A DNA stretch of 64,000 nucleotides, from the NCBI GenBank assembly GCA_027924645.1, contig BSBN01001687.1:2852001-2916000 (forward strand), given 5' to 3'. The DNA comes from Cunninghamia lanceolata (taxonomy: Eukaryota; Streptophyta; Pinopsida; Cupressales; Cupressaceae). The position numbers and the translations under genes were made by a program. The notes beneath the pieces were generated by a model. That model searched no databases. It was not told the DNA's origin and saw only the letters and a program-made list of their open reading frames with translations. Below are positions 46,139-59,157 of this stretch, piece after piece (within the stretch, counting starts at the first letter, position 1; the number at the start of each line of letters is the position of its first letter).

Positions 46139-48615
46139 ATGAACATGGAAGCCCATGACATTGCAAAGATGAAGGTGTTGCAGTCACGCCACAGACCTCA
46201 ACTCTGCCACCCATTTTTGAACCGGCTTAAACATTAGTGAGGTAATCTAAGTAATGTTTATGCCTAAGAGGTGTACAATCATAGTACTTATGTCTTCTGT
46301 ACATCTATTCCCTAACAACAAATCATTGGACTCCATGTCACGCTTCTTTGTTTCACCCTTCTATGTCACCTATCTAATATTATTGTGATGAATGCTCTGA
46401 TAGCCATGTATGCCAAATGCAGATGCTTAACCAAGGCAAGCAAACTGTTCGACAAAATAGCGCAACAAGATGCGGTCTCTTGGTTTGCAATCATTGTTGG
46501 ACATGTGCACAAAATGGACTTGTTCAAGAAGCTATGGAGATTTTTAGACAAATGCAATTGGAAGGCGTAAAACCAAACTCAGTGATGTTTGCTAGTGTCC
46601 TCCCAACATTTACTAAAATGTGTGCTTTGGAACAGGATATGGAGAGTCATAAAAAAATAATGGAAACCAGACTTTATCAAATATTATTGTTATGACTATT
46701 CTAATAGACATGTATGCAAAATGTGGCACCATATACAAGGAACGTGAATTGTTTGACAAAATGCCTCAATGAAATGTGGTGTCATGGACTGCAATAATTG
46801 TTAGATATGTGCAAAATGGGCTCATTGAGAAGGCCTCATAGCTTTTAAAGAAAATGTGATTAGTAGGTGTAAAGATAGAAACTCAGCAACCTTTTCTACC
46901 ATCGTCCCAGCATGTGCCAAAATAGGAGCTTTGGATCTGGATATGGAGATCCGTCATGAAATAATAGAAAGCATGTTTTTGTCAAAATATTGTAATTGTG
47001 ATTGCGTTGATAGACATGTATGGAAAATGTGGATGAGTGCAAATGGCATAGGAGTTGTTAGAAAAAATGCCTCGATGTGATGTGGTTTCATGGAATACAA
47101 TGATTGTAGGATATGCACAAAATGGTTATGTTGACAAAGTTTTAGAGATTTTTAAGAAAATACAATTGGTGCATTTAAAGCCAAACTTAAAAACATTTTC
47201 TAGCATCCTCCCAACTTGCTCCAAACTTGGCACTTTGGAACATGGTATGGAGATCCATAAAAAATAATCAAAAGTGGTTTTTTTCTTGACATTGTGGTTG
47301 TGAATGCCCTGATAGGCATGCATGCAAAATGTGAAACGATACAGAAGGCATGTGATTCATTTGACAAACTAGATAATGTAGATGTGGTCTCCTGGAATTT
47401 AATGATTATAGGATATGCACATAATGGTGTTCTAGATGAAGCCTTAAAGCAATCCTTTCTAGATATGCACAACACGGGTTTGTTGAGAAAGCACTACATA
47501 ATTTTAAGAAATGCATTTGGTAGGTGTAAAGCCAAATACAGCATCCTCCCAGCATGTGCCAAAATTGGGGCTTTGGAACAGGGTATGGAGATCTATAAAA
47601 AAATAACTGAAAGTGGATTTTTGTTAGATACAGTTGCAAATGCCCTGATAGACATGTACGTAAAATGTGGAAGTATACAGAAGGCACATGAATTGTTAAC
47701 AAAGCCCCAACAAAATTTGGTCTCATGGAGTGCAATGGTTGCAGGATATGCAGTGCATTGATATAGAAAGGATGCCCTCAAGCACTTTGAACTAATGAAA
47801 ACCTCTAGCACTGATCCTGACCATGTAATCCTTATTTGTGTTTTATTTGCATGCAACCATGCAGGTCTAGTGGATGAAGGTTATAAATACCTCAATGCTA
47901 TGAGGGATTCTTATTGTGTCATGCCTACAATCGATCATCATGTATGTATGGTTGATTTTCTTGGCGGTGTTGGCTATCTTGAGGAAACCCTTAACTTTAT
48001 CATCAAAATGCCAATAAAACCTGATGCAATTGTGTGGATGTGTTTGCTTGACACTTGTCAGTCAAGTAAGAATATAATGCTAGAAGAATTTGTGGTAGTA
48101 AAGTTTTTTGAGTTGAACCCAAAAAATGTCGCACCTTATGTTCTTCTGTCAAATGTATGTGTGTTGAAGTGTGTAGGTGGGGAGACCATCAAATGATAAG
48201 AAAATCAATAGATGGAGGGATTAAAAAGATACCTGGATGCAGTTGGATTGAACTCCACAATATGGTACATGTTTAATTTGTGTAGGAGACATATCTAACC
48301 CCACAAAAATAGGAAATATATGAAAAGTTAGAGAAGCTGTCTTAAAAATGAAGGTAGTAGGGTACATTACAAATGAAAATTTTGTATCGAATGGTGTGGA
48401 GGGGGAGGAGGAGGAATTTGTTCCTTTATCACCATAGGGAGTTGTCAATTGCACTCAGGTTTTTAAATACTTTTCTTGGAACAACAATTACAGTTGTCAA
48501 GAACACTGCAACCAAGTTTATCTCCAAGATTGTTGCAAGAGAAATTGTTGTAAGAGATGCAAAGTATTTCTATCATTTCAAACATGGACAATATTGTCAT
48601 GAAGATTATTGGTGA
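46139..48615 (+). pseudogene. PPR protein of PLS-DYW class, pseudogene
   Basis: PPR-DYW proteins bind organelle RNA and direct C-to-U editing; the C-terminal DYW domain is the cytidine deaminase. From an ATG at 46139 and a pyrimidine-rich leader, PPR repeats can be read in changing frames: MNALIAMYAKCRCLTKASKL, DAVSWFAIIVGHV, VKPNSVMFASVLPTF, DVVSWNTMIVGYAQNGYV, PACAKIGALEQGMEIYKK, VANALIDMYVKCGSIQKAHE, LVSWSAMVAGYA. P-L-S triplets recur about every 300 bases (46.6, 46.9, 47.2 and 47.55 kb). The E region (47795-48196) has FACNHAGLVDEGYKYLNAM and KPDAIVWMCLLDTC. The DYW part (48373-48615) keeps YHHRELSIAL (HxE) and ends CHEDYW, but the CxxCH zinc motif is deleted. At least six frame changes and several stops make it non-coding. 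Confidence 0.94.
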
Positions 48616-51500
48616 TGCCATGTGGAGCCAAATATGAACACAAGCTTGTACTCTAATAAGACACGTTGTCATACAGTGTAGTGGTTGGAAGGAATCAAGA
48701 TATAGTTTCAGTTTCTCAAAACAATCTGTTTTAGAGTATTTGGAGAGCTAGACCACGACTTTGATTGATGAGTTGTTAAAGCCTTGTTATATAATCCTAT
48801 GGATAAGAAATGCCATTCAATTGTTTTTAAGGAAGCCTGTACCACTCTAGATTGAAACGTTGAAGGAGGCAGAGGAATGGGAAATGAGAAATGAGAGGAA
48901 TACTTAAAGGAAATGGAAAGCTTCCTGGACAACAACAAATGATAGGAAATTGAAAGGGTTTGCAATCAAGCTAGTTTCTTGGAAGGGATGAGGAAAGCAC
49001 CTCTTAATTGATACTATTATCTTGTGCATATGTCAGGTCTGCTATTTTTGCAGAATAATTTTATATAGTTTGTTATATGATTACCAAGGACATTTTGCAT
49101 CTATATTGACAATCTCTTGGGCAGTTGACCTACTAAATATTGGTCAAATCTAGTTAGTGTAATTCCTTAGTGGAGAGAAGTAAAAATCACAATACGACCT
49201 CTGGGCCTTCAAAAATGTCTTTCCTACTTCATATCTAGGTACATAAGATAGAGAAGTTTGTTTTAAAAAAAATATAATATTTGGTACTAACAAATGAGTA
49301 AAAGATATCCCATAGCTAATATGTTTGTGACAGTCAATTTAAAAAAAAATAAATTAAATGATTTCCATTATAGTGCATATGTCGTATTTAAAATGCATAT
49401 TCGTAAGGTAAGTTTCTGGATTCAACTGCATAGTATCACTCTTTTCCTAATATACAATTGAATCCAAAATCCTTGATTTTAATGAGATTTGTTGTGCCAG
49501 CACAATTATGTTTGCTTTTAGTTTGAAATAAATTATTACAATTTGTGTATGTACAAGTAAAACTACAGTTTTTTAAAATTTCCTAATTTGGTCGATAGGC
49601 CATTATATGTGAAATTCAAATGTGCAGAGATCTTCAGTGAAGCATCCTAAACCAGAAGAGAATTTGAAGCAAGACAACCATTCTCTTAATGAACTATGTG
49701 AAACATAATCTAGAATTTCAATGTTCTTAATCCAATTTGTTCAGTTGATGGGATTTAATTGTGTGAATTTTTGTAGCTTATTTGAGGTTGTTCATCCAAA
49801 GTAGGTTCCATCATTTCTTTACAAACACTTGTGGTTCTTGTAGGTGGGAAAGAAAAGGACATAGAGAACTAGGGCGAAAAGGTTTGTCATTTCAATGGTA
49901 TCTTTCATGGAGGGTAAGTCTTGTGATGAATCTTTTTTTTTCCCTTAAGAACTAAAGGAGAGTTGCGAAAATAAAGAGACATTACTACACAACCATCTAT
50001 TTTAGATGGATATTTCATTCTCCATCCTTGAACAATAAAGCCTACTAGAGATCTGGCTACAATTGTTCTTGTGGGAGCAAACGCCACAATTTCCACTACT
50101 TCATTGTTAGAAAACACATCTCATATCTACACAATAATAAAAGTCAACATCCTAAATAAAGAATGTCAATGCTTTCTCTAAAAGGAAGGATATTTTGAGA
50201 AAGAGAAGCATGTGATGCTATTGTATTGCACAAGCAAGAGAGATAAAAACATAGGTGACAATTTGAGTAAAGTTTAAATAGCTTCTTGAGTTTGTATGTA
50301 GTTAAGGAAATAATAACACTCCAAAAATCTAACCTTGATAAAATACATATGGCCTACAATGCTAGCCTTGACGTGAATGATAGTTAAATTACAAAAAATC
50401 ATCATGTAAATTTTATTGTAACTTACTACATTATATCCCATAAAACCTAGGGGAAAAGACCCAATAGGTGAGATAGTTCCAATGGTTGAGATAGTAGTTG
50501 TGACTTTAAGGCCCAATATTTTTTGAAGTTTAGTACTAGTAGTTGTGACTTTAAGGTTGTTAGTGTTACTATAAGTACTAATAATTGAATGAAATGTGCC
50601 CTTTAGATTTAAAAAGCAACCAATCATGTGATGCCAAATCAATGCACCATCAAAGGAGGTCTTAATGCACACCTATTGGTCCACCCTTTTTTTGGGGGAA
50701 CTATTTGACACCTCAACAAAAAGCATGCTAATGTGGCATCATATTTGATGATGTGGCCATGAAACCTTAGTTATAAGCAGGGGCATTGCCAAGTAAGCTA
50801 CTATAAATTTTTTGGAGTGATTCGAAATTGCCACGTATGATTTTGAGAGGCGTGAAGTTAGGGTGCACAACTGCTGGGTCCTCTCCCCTACATGTTCTCC
50901 CCTAAATCTTAATAAAATATTTTTTTACACCCTAGAAAGTAGTTGTAGAGAGAAAGTAATTAATTTGTTTTAAATGCTAAAAATGAGTTGCATGCCATCA
51001 ACTACTACATATAATGACTTTGTAATATATATATATATAATTTAGTGATAGGCTTATAAATATTTGTGCCTATCGGCCATTTGATAGCACGTTTGGTGCT
51101 TTTACTAGTTTTAAAAAAAAATCATACCCTAGAATTTTTAACTTAACTACAATCAACTATTAATATCCACTTGGCAAATATACACATTGTTGAGAAAGTA
51201 AAACCTATGACAAGCTTATACTCCAATTTTCATATGCTTTCTACTTGTCTTTTATGAAAATGTTTATCTTCATTTTTTAATGAATTTTTAATTTATGACA
51301 GTTTTTTTATTTTAACTTATTTATCGTTAGACTTTGTAGTTGTTTACGATGGTTTATTTACTTCTAAATTATTTGTCCTCTACTTTCTACTCTTTCATAA
51401 TTATAATTATTATTAATTTTGTTATGATCTAAATTTAAGTTCTGAAATAAAAACCAATATTTTTTTTTTGGTTTGAAAATGTATCTTGCCTACCTACGTA
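48616..51500. other. Unassigned AT-rich sequence
   Basis: No recognised gene. Minus-strand open frames at 49905-50117 and 50274-50672 have no domain. A GTCGATAGGCCATTATATGTG short repeat is at about 49590. TA microsatellite at about 51027-51040. Confidence 0.4.
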
Positions 51501-51522
51501 AGAAAATAGTTCCTTGAGTTTA

Positions 51523-51625
51523 TTAGCCGATAGGATTATATGTGGGACATTTTTGTCCCGGAAAATTGTCTCACGCCGGCAAATTGTGGGACGCCGGCCG
51601 GAAATTTGTTTCCGTGCCTCCTTCA
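51523..51625 (+). repeat. Structured short repeat, copy 1
   Basis: TTAGCCGATAGG, then a 6-bp stem GGGACA/TGTCCC (51544-51549 and 51554-51559, loop TTTT), then GGAAAATTGTCTCACGCCGGC and a second GGGACGCCGGC. Its neighbours at 52182, 54050 and 54259 share the order of these parts. Confidence 0.7.
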
Positions 51626-52181
51626 AATGACGAAAGCTCATGTCTTATCAGAATTTATGACTACTGGTCAGCAAGGCCAGAGCCCATTTAATGCATGGAT
51701 TATATTTCACCTCCTAGATTTTGTTGCACAATAGCATTCAAGAGAATTAAAGTCTTTGGCACTAAGCATATTTATTTCACACTGGGTGAATCAGATTCCA
51801 ATCTGGGTATTGAAGGGATGGAAGCAGTTCAATTATAGTTCTACACCGATGATAGATAGTCAATGATATGACTCTCATCTTTCCACCCGGACAGCACACA
51901 ATGCATTGAACCATTTATTAGGCGCCGGCAACAGGGTCATCAATTTTGCACATTTATCTATTCCTAACCTATTTTAGCATCATTGTGCCTCTTTGTCTCG
52001 TCGTTGGTTTTGTTCCCATTTGAAGGTTGCTGTTTCGGTGAAACCAATGGATAACAAATTCAAGAATCTGTTTGGTTATGCTTTCACAGCTGCATTGGTT
52101 TAAATATGTATGTTTTTGGTTTTATTTTGCTATATTTTCCTGCAGATACTATTTCAGATGTTACTAAACTTCTATATTTAG

Positions 52182-52262
52182 TTAGCCTATAGGCTTTTAG
52201 TTGTGAGCATTATAGTGCTCGGAATTGTCTCACGCCGTAAAATTTGTACCGGAAAATTCCCA
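52182..52262 (+). repeat. Structured short repeat, copy 2
   Basis: AGCCTATAGGCT (12-bp palindrome, 52184-52195), then GAGCA..TGCTC stem (52205-52209 and 52216-52220), then GGAATTGTCTCACGCCG. Confidence 0.7.
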
Positions 52263-54049
52263 AAATCGATTAATAATGTTGCAATAAAAATTGAAGGGGA
52301 ATGAAAATTCCCAAAGTCGGTTAATAATGCTTTTTCTGACGCAGGATGTTGTGAATGCTTGCCAACAGTCATCGGATGCATAGATCTTTTATAGATTTAG
52401 GAGTAAATGTAGAGTATGATTGGTAGATTTTATACATTAATTCGCCGGCCCCTTTTATCACGGCCTCAACCAATCTAAATAAAATGAAGTTTTGCAGACA
52501 TAGGACATCAGACAGAAGCAACTGGAGAAGCAGCTACACACAGAAACAGAAACACTTACAGATGTGAGAATGCTTTCCGTTGGTATTTAATTTTTTAAAG
52601 TGGTTTGATATGTCATGTTTTAAATGAATCTTTAAGTTTTAATTTCTCAATTGTGGTAATGGAAATTGATATGGAGGAATGATTTTGAATTTATGGCTAA
52701 GAAGCCAAGGTTTATGTTTAGAGAACAGGGAAAGACCGTATTGTGCTATTGTATATGAAATTTAACGGCGGACAAAGATAGCCGCTATTCTCTAGTACTT
52801 ATTCAGGCATGTAGGCAGTGAAATAGGTTTAGTTTTAATATAACTAGTGTTGATTTATTGCTGTGTTGTGGCTGCACTGGCCATGAAACGCATCAGTAGT
52901 TGATCTCATGTGACTCTGGTTTAGATTTATTTAGAAGAAAATGGTATATTAGTCTTAAGCCCTGGCAGAGGTGTACTATTAAGTCACTTTCTCTTTTTTT
53001 TCCTTTCTTTTTTTAGGGTTGCTGGGTTGTTTTTTTTGGTTCCCATTTGCTCTTCACTAATGGGCTCTCTCTTCCCTTTTAACCCTAATTAATTTATCTG
53101 TATATTCCATTTTGTATTGCTTGCCTTATAGGACTATACAGAGATCTAAACAACAAGAAGATGTGGGAATTTGCAGTGTTAAGGAGATACTTAGAAGACT
53201 AAAAGCGCCATTATATTGCAACTGCACACCTCTTTAAAGACATTTAAGTCTGTCTTGTTTTTTGGCAGAGCCTTTTAATGTGTTTCAACATCGTGGAGCC
53301 TTTCTATGCGATGCATTGCTTCTTTTTGCTTCACATTTTGTTTTGTTTTCTGTCCATGGACATGCCTTTAATAGCAATGGCATCCAAAATAATTGCAATA
53401 TGTGGTGGCTCCCTCAGCGAATCACTAAGTTTAAACCGTAATATTAATTTATTCAAGAATTATTTCACTTGTTTTGTCTTTGAGAGCCCTAAAAGAACTT
53501 AATTCAATTTAAATAAATTTTATCTATAAAACACAAATATCTGAGATATATATATATATATATAGTATTTAAGAGTGTTTTGTTTATAGGGAATTTCGTC
53601 TGAAACGTATGTCCTAAAGAGGCTCAAATTTCATGTTAGGCATATTGTATGCTATGGTGTACATGCACTCCAAGCTCTGTGGAATGAATCTCCACCTTAC
53701 ATGTTTGGTTACTTGAGCACCTTTTAGGGAACACCTTTACTAATTCCTTCTTCATATAATATTCTACCAAGGTAAAAACAAAAACAAAATTTGAAATTGT
53801 GTACTCCTATCTTCCTTACTCTTAGCTACCTGTACATACGGAAGTGTTTGGCCATCTAATGTAGGTTTAGATTCCTGAGCGATTCAAGTTCATGTTCATC
53901 GCCCTGCATAGCAGTTAATTGAGCTTCTTTAAGGAATTTCTTGACAAATTAATAATTATTTTTAGTAAAATATCGAAATTTCTTGACAAATTAAGAAATA
54001 CCTAGTAAATCCAATATAATACATGTCAGAGCTCTCCTCTCATTATTAA
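52263..54049. other. No gene recognised between structured repeats
   Basis: Ordinary AT-rich sequence with one TA microsatellite (about 53549-53563). Near 53657-53690 a 31-base segment (gtgtacatgcactccaagctc..) matches 18518-18550. Open frame 53278-53502 has no recognisable domain. Confidence 0.4.
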
Positions 54050-54130
54050 TTAGCCCATAGGCTTTATATGTGAACATTATAGTGCTCGAAATTGTCTCAC
54101 GCCGTAAAAAATTCACGCCCGGTAAATTTT
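54050..54130 (+). repeat. Structured short repeat, copy 3
   Basis: TTAGCCCATAGGCT, then GAACA..TGCTC (54072-54076 and 54083-54087, one broken pair), then GAAATTGTCTCACGCCG. Closest to copy 2. Confidence 0.7.
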
Positions 54131-54254
54131 CTGTCATCGGTTGTTCCTATCGGCGTATTCCTTGAACCTCTATGGGTGCAAGTGCTAGTAATACAGTATG
54201 GGTGTGTATACACACCTTTTTATTTATTTAATTTTTTATTTTTAAAAAAATAAA

Positions 54255-54335
54255 TAAATGTGGGACATTTTTGTCCCCGAAAATTGTCTCACGACGGCAA
54301 ATTTGGAAAATTGTTTCCGTGCGGAGAAATTCTAA
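54255..54335 (+). repeat. Structured short repeat, copy 4
   Basis: GGGACA/TGTCCC stem (54262-54267 and 54272-54277), then GAAAATTGTCTCACGACGGC and GTTTCCGTGC, closest to copy 1. It lacks the upstream AGCC..GGCT part. Confidence 0.7.
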
Positions 54336-55101
54336 ACTCCTCGGTTGTTCTCACGCCTGGGAATTAACGCACCAAATATTATGTATTAAAATTTGCAATG
54401 GATCTCAATAAATTACCACGTAATCCTGGCCTTGGGTTGGTGGATGATTATAGGCCGATTCCAATACTGTTATTACATTTGGTAGGTGATATTTTATTGC
54501 AGATCTTTATGGGCAACCTCTTGAATTTTGTTTTTTATTTTTGGATTTTTAGAGGGAAGATACCTTATAGGCCAATTTTTTTTTAAGTTCCTAGAGGATT
54601 GCTTATGCAATTATTTCAATCAATTCAACCAATAGTCATGTAGAGTTAAAAATATGAGAAAAATTCTATAGTTTTTAAATTTATTTTTACTATTCAATAA
54701 ATGAAAAATAAGATTTATTTTTTTTCCTATTAGACGATACTCCAAAAGTCAGTGTAAAAAAACCTATTTTTGTATTTTTAAAAAACAAAATTATCTAAAT
54801 CAAGGCATAAATGTATTATAAATGCCATAAATGCCATAAATGCATTTATTATTTTTTTTATGTGAAATAAACTTACCCATTAGCTAGTTGACATGACAGA
54901 AAATTTAATAACTATAAATATACATAAACTAAAGTTACGTATACAGTGATTGACATGAGATGTTCCCATTGAATCTTTAAAAAAAATCTTTACGATCAAT
55001 CCATATAGATTTATACGGATTGAATGTTTTGGAACGTGTGTCAAAAGAAAGCTGTATATTTCAGAGAGCTCTGTTACAGTTGTGAGGCACACTTGAGAAC
55101 C
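54336..55101. other. Unassigned AT-rich sequence
   Basis: The short open frame at 54398-54586 shows no domain. The remainder is A/T runs without gene or defined repeat. Confidence 0.4.
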
Positions 55102-55189
55102 AGTCTGAGAGCTAGTGGAAGGTAGTCTGAGAAGTAGTGGAAGGTAGTCTGAGAGCTAGTGGAAGGTAGTCTGAGAAGTAGTGGAAGGT
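55102..55189 (+). repeat. Tandem repeat, 4 x 22 bp (dimeric 44-bp order)
   Basis: Units agtctgagagctagtggaag+gt and agtctgagaagtagtggaag+gt alternate A-B-A-B, followed by a partial fifth unit. Just downstream, a ~20-bp gaatctctatctrtggccc unit is duplicated (55204-55243). Confidence 0.92.
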
Positions 55190-55249
55190 AGTCCGAGAAC
55201 TTGAATCTCTATCTGTGGCCCTGAATCTCTATCTATGGCCCCGCAAAAT

Positions 55250-58200
55250 AAGGTGTGTAATGTTAGTAGTGGTCATAAATTTTAAGTTTTTGTTTTTGTG
55301 TTTTTTCTAATTGTGAAAAAAAACTTCTGCTGCAAATTTTGTTGGTAAATTTTTCCTGAAAAAACGATAATGTTCCTTGAATATCTATCTATAAGTGGGC
55401 CTAAAAAAACAAGGAAAAAACAAGGTATGTATTTAGCTGTGGAAATTCACCTTCACATTTTGAGCATTTTGTTGTTTTGTTGTGGAAGGAGATAGATCTC
55501 ATCATGTTGCTAATAAAATGAAGAAGCATCAATTACATTTGTTGCTTGCACTTAATGGCACATGTCCTACATTTAATCTCACTTCTTTAGCCCACACCTA
55601 TAAAATGGTAGAATTTGAACTATAAGTTTCTAGTTTCCACATAAAGGATCATTGCAAGTTAAAAGTTGAATATTAACCTAAGCCTTGTAGTAACTTGAAC
55701 TTATCAACTATCCTTAAATCTTACTTATTTCACAAGTGAAATCAATGCCTATTACATAATCATTACACTTTTCTTTCGCTCATGATCTTTGCAAAATACA
55801 AGGTTATCTTAAACAATGTATAAAGCATCTTGTGCTAGCACTCATATATTAAACCTGTCTAAATATAGATGGTAATAAAAAAAATTAAGCTAATGATTAG
55901 AGCCTATTGTGTAGATGTTGGACAAGCAAAAGTTAAAAGGTGATTTTTTTTTGTGTCATGGCCTAGCTAATACCCCAACCTGACTGTTGCTGCCCACTTT
56001 CTGGGAACAAGGAGAAATTTTTATAGTTTACCTTATATATGTTGTTTAATATTTTACCCCTTGGGTTTCAACCTTGTGACCAACCTTGGGATTAAAAGCC
56101 TTGGGATCCCTCTATACCAGGCGTACATCTCTGGCTCATAGCAGTTGCCTGAGATTTTCAACAAGCAACCAAATTTATTGATGTGCACAAATAAAATAAA
56201 TATAGAACATTTCTAAAAGTAAAGATGAAGCCACACAAATTTAGTACCGAGATAAGGCGGATATCTTGTCGTGTTTGAGTTCTCTATATTCATGGCACAG
56301 CGCACAGGGTTCGCAAAAACTATGGACCATACAATCTGCACAGGACATATCTGACAAGTTGAATTTGGTCCTCATCTTAGTTTGGTACAAGCACGAATAG
56401 CAGCAGCACGTAAATCCGTTAAAAGGAACAGCGCACTGTAGATTCCTCTACTTACACAGCATGTTGTGTCAAGTTCAACGATTCAGCCTTTTCATAGAAG
56501 AATAACATCCAGTAAGTATAAATTGCTTGCTTAGATTGGTATTATAATTTATTTATACACTTACATGGAGAACACTCATCCACTATCTCTGTTATTTGCC
56601 TAAAAGTCACGCAGGGGCACCACAATGTGAGGCAACCTGCACCCAGACAACATTTCCACTATTGTTATTATTATTACCATATAAGAGAAGGGAGATGAGA
56701 GGAGAAGAAGAAATAGATAGTTATACAGTTGGTAGTAACGTCACAGTAGGAGCAGAGGCTAGTGGACCACTCTATGGGAGGACTGGAGGGATACCCTATT
56801 GCTATCTGCTTGGCATCCATCTTGGTATTATGCTGTCGTTTCAATTTACAAGTATTAATTTTAGTCTGTTAGGGTATGTATTTAAAATTTACAACATTAA
56901 TTTCTAGACAACATTTCCACTACCTCGGTGTTTCTCTGCATTTGCATTGTCTCTATGCCCTCCCAAGAGCTCTTTCACACTCTTTAGGAGAAGAGAAAAG
57001 CAGGAAAAAAAGCCCTTTAAGCAAAAGGGGTATCCTAAGAATGACGATGTGCTTGCCACCCATTCCTGTTGCTCTGATAGCCACAACAAGTCATATAATT
57101 GAAAACCCAGAAAATTTGTTGTTTTACCACTGAATCTAGGTCCGGATGCTTGCAGTATTTTTTATTTTCAAACCATGCATGAGGGAACTTACAGAATGTA
57201 GAAAGCCTCCGCCATGTTTCATAGCCAACAAGTATGAATTAATAAAGTTGTTTTTATTTATTCTTTGAGATTTGTAGAGTGATAAAGGTTTGCATCTGCA
57301 AGAGGACGTGTGTGTTGATAAAACTGTTGGGCTACAGCTGTGCACCTCCTAGACAGGTGGCAATTATCTTTGTTTTTATCAGGTCATTAAAAAACATCAC
57401 CACCAAGGATTTGCTTTGGATCTCATCTTACTGCAATAATGGCATTGTTTAACTTTAATTAGTTCAGTGATGTGCTTATTGGATGAAGAATGGTAAAACT
57501 ATTCCTTAAATCATTAAACAAATCTTTAATCAATAGATTCAGAATAGTTTCCTTAATATAACATGAGCATACAGTTCCACAACCAAGGCGGGAACCCTAA
57601 ATCTTTATAAGGTAAGACTTAATAGGGTTAAATTAAACAAAATATAACAATTCATTTAAATTTTTATATTCCTATAAAAACGCAGTCAGAACTTTGTTAT
57701 TAGCTATTAGCATTAAGTTGATTCAGAAATCCTACTGAACAAAGATAACATGTCAAATCCTTGGTTTAATATTACCATATGACAATAGTAACCTTTTTCC
57801 ATTACTAAGAGCATAGTTTCCAAACTCAGAATAGTGATAAAATCATCATACTTATTCTATAGTAAGATTAGACTAGGTTAGGTTAAACTAGTAATGTTTA
57901 GGCATCACTACCATACTATATTGTTAGGCTCATAAACTTTAGGGTTTTGCATGTGTGGGTCTATACCGAAGATTAGACCTTTGTTTCCAAGAATAAATGT
58001 TTGATTAACATTCATGAATTCATGAGGCTAATTAGATATAACGAATTTAACCAAGATTACAAACAAAGTTCTATTTTAGATAAAAAGTTTAAAATTCACA
58101 CCACCATATCAAGTAGCATAATCTATTTCTAGACTTACTACAATTAGTACTAAAATACACGCGATGAATAACATAAAAACTTAGATTCGCATTCCTGGAA

Positions 58201-59157
58201 TATCTATTTATGAAACTTAACATTAAACTAAGTAGCTGATCATTATAATAACCAAATGATTACTTTTAAAAACATTAAACATTTTTTTTTTATAACTAAA
58301 GAGAAAAAAGAATACTTGAGTTCGAACTATGAAATTAAGCTACATAACGAAATCAAAGCATTTGCTTTATCCAAATTCATATTAATGCAATCTAAGGAAG
58401 ATAATTTCAACAGTTCTACAGATAATTATTCATCTACACCACTGATAGTAAAATAAAGTAAAATACCAAGACTTAATTATATGGAAAAATAATTATTAAA
58501 TTATTGTGGGTCCATAGAAACTCATAATGGATCATAAATAAATTCCTAATGTTTAACCAAAACCTTCTAATCATGATTTACAATCAAATGTTGTCTGTCA
58601 GTGTGTGCTATTGTGGCAGCCACATCCAGAATGAATGCAGCACTAACAACCTGGGGAATTCTCCAGCCACAAATGAGAGAAGGGGGTACATTGGTTAGTA
58701 AAAGCTATTCCTTTTAAAGCCCAATTCTGTCAGTTCTGCATACCCGTCAAGAGGGTACCTAGACAGGAAGTAATTCGCCTTGCCAGTTAACTAAATTACA
58801 AAAAATTGTCTTTGTCCCACTTGTTTTTGCACAAGAGAAAAGATATTTAATATTACAAGGGGTCTAAGCCCATGAACAATTAGTTTTTAATTTTAGACAA
58901 AAGAAAAACAACAATTAGGTGGGAATCTGCAGTTAGTTTCAAACCTTCCACCCAAATGATTGATCATACAATTTGAAAGACAAACAGTAGCCACATCAAC
59001 ACAAATTACCAAAAGCCTAGCTGGGATAGAAAAAATGGGGGTTATCATGAGAAGGAGAATTAATATAGTTGTCTCAAGCAATAAACAAAAAATGTCATAA
59101 TCATTGCAAATAGCCATCATAATTCAAAATTACCAAAAATCAGGTATGATTAAAATG
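55250..59157. other. Unassigned sequence
   Basis: No domain-bearing frame is present. A 17-base segment agacaacatttccacta occurs at about 56646 and 56907, with a modest open frame (56596-56907) between; I do not accept it as a gene. 57400-58900 is AT-rich and featureless. Confidence 0.4.

Noticed and set aside
53278..53502. Open frame next to the (TA)n repeat
   Set aside because: No domain or homologous copy; composition like its non-coding surroundings.
56596..56907. 103-residue open frame as a gene
   Set aside because: No recognisable domain or splice signals; part of it is simple-sequence and a short duplicated segment.
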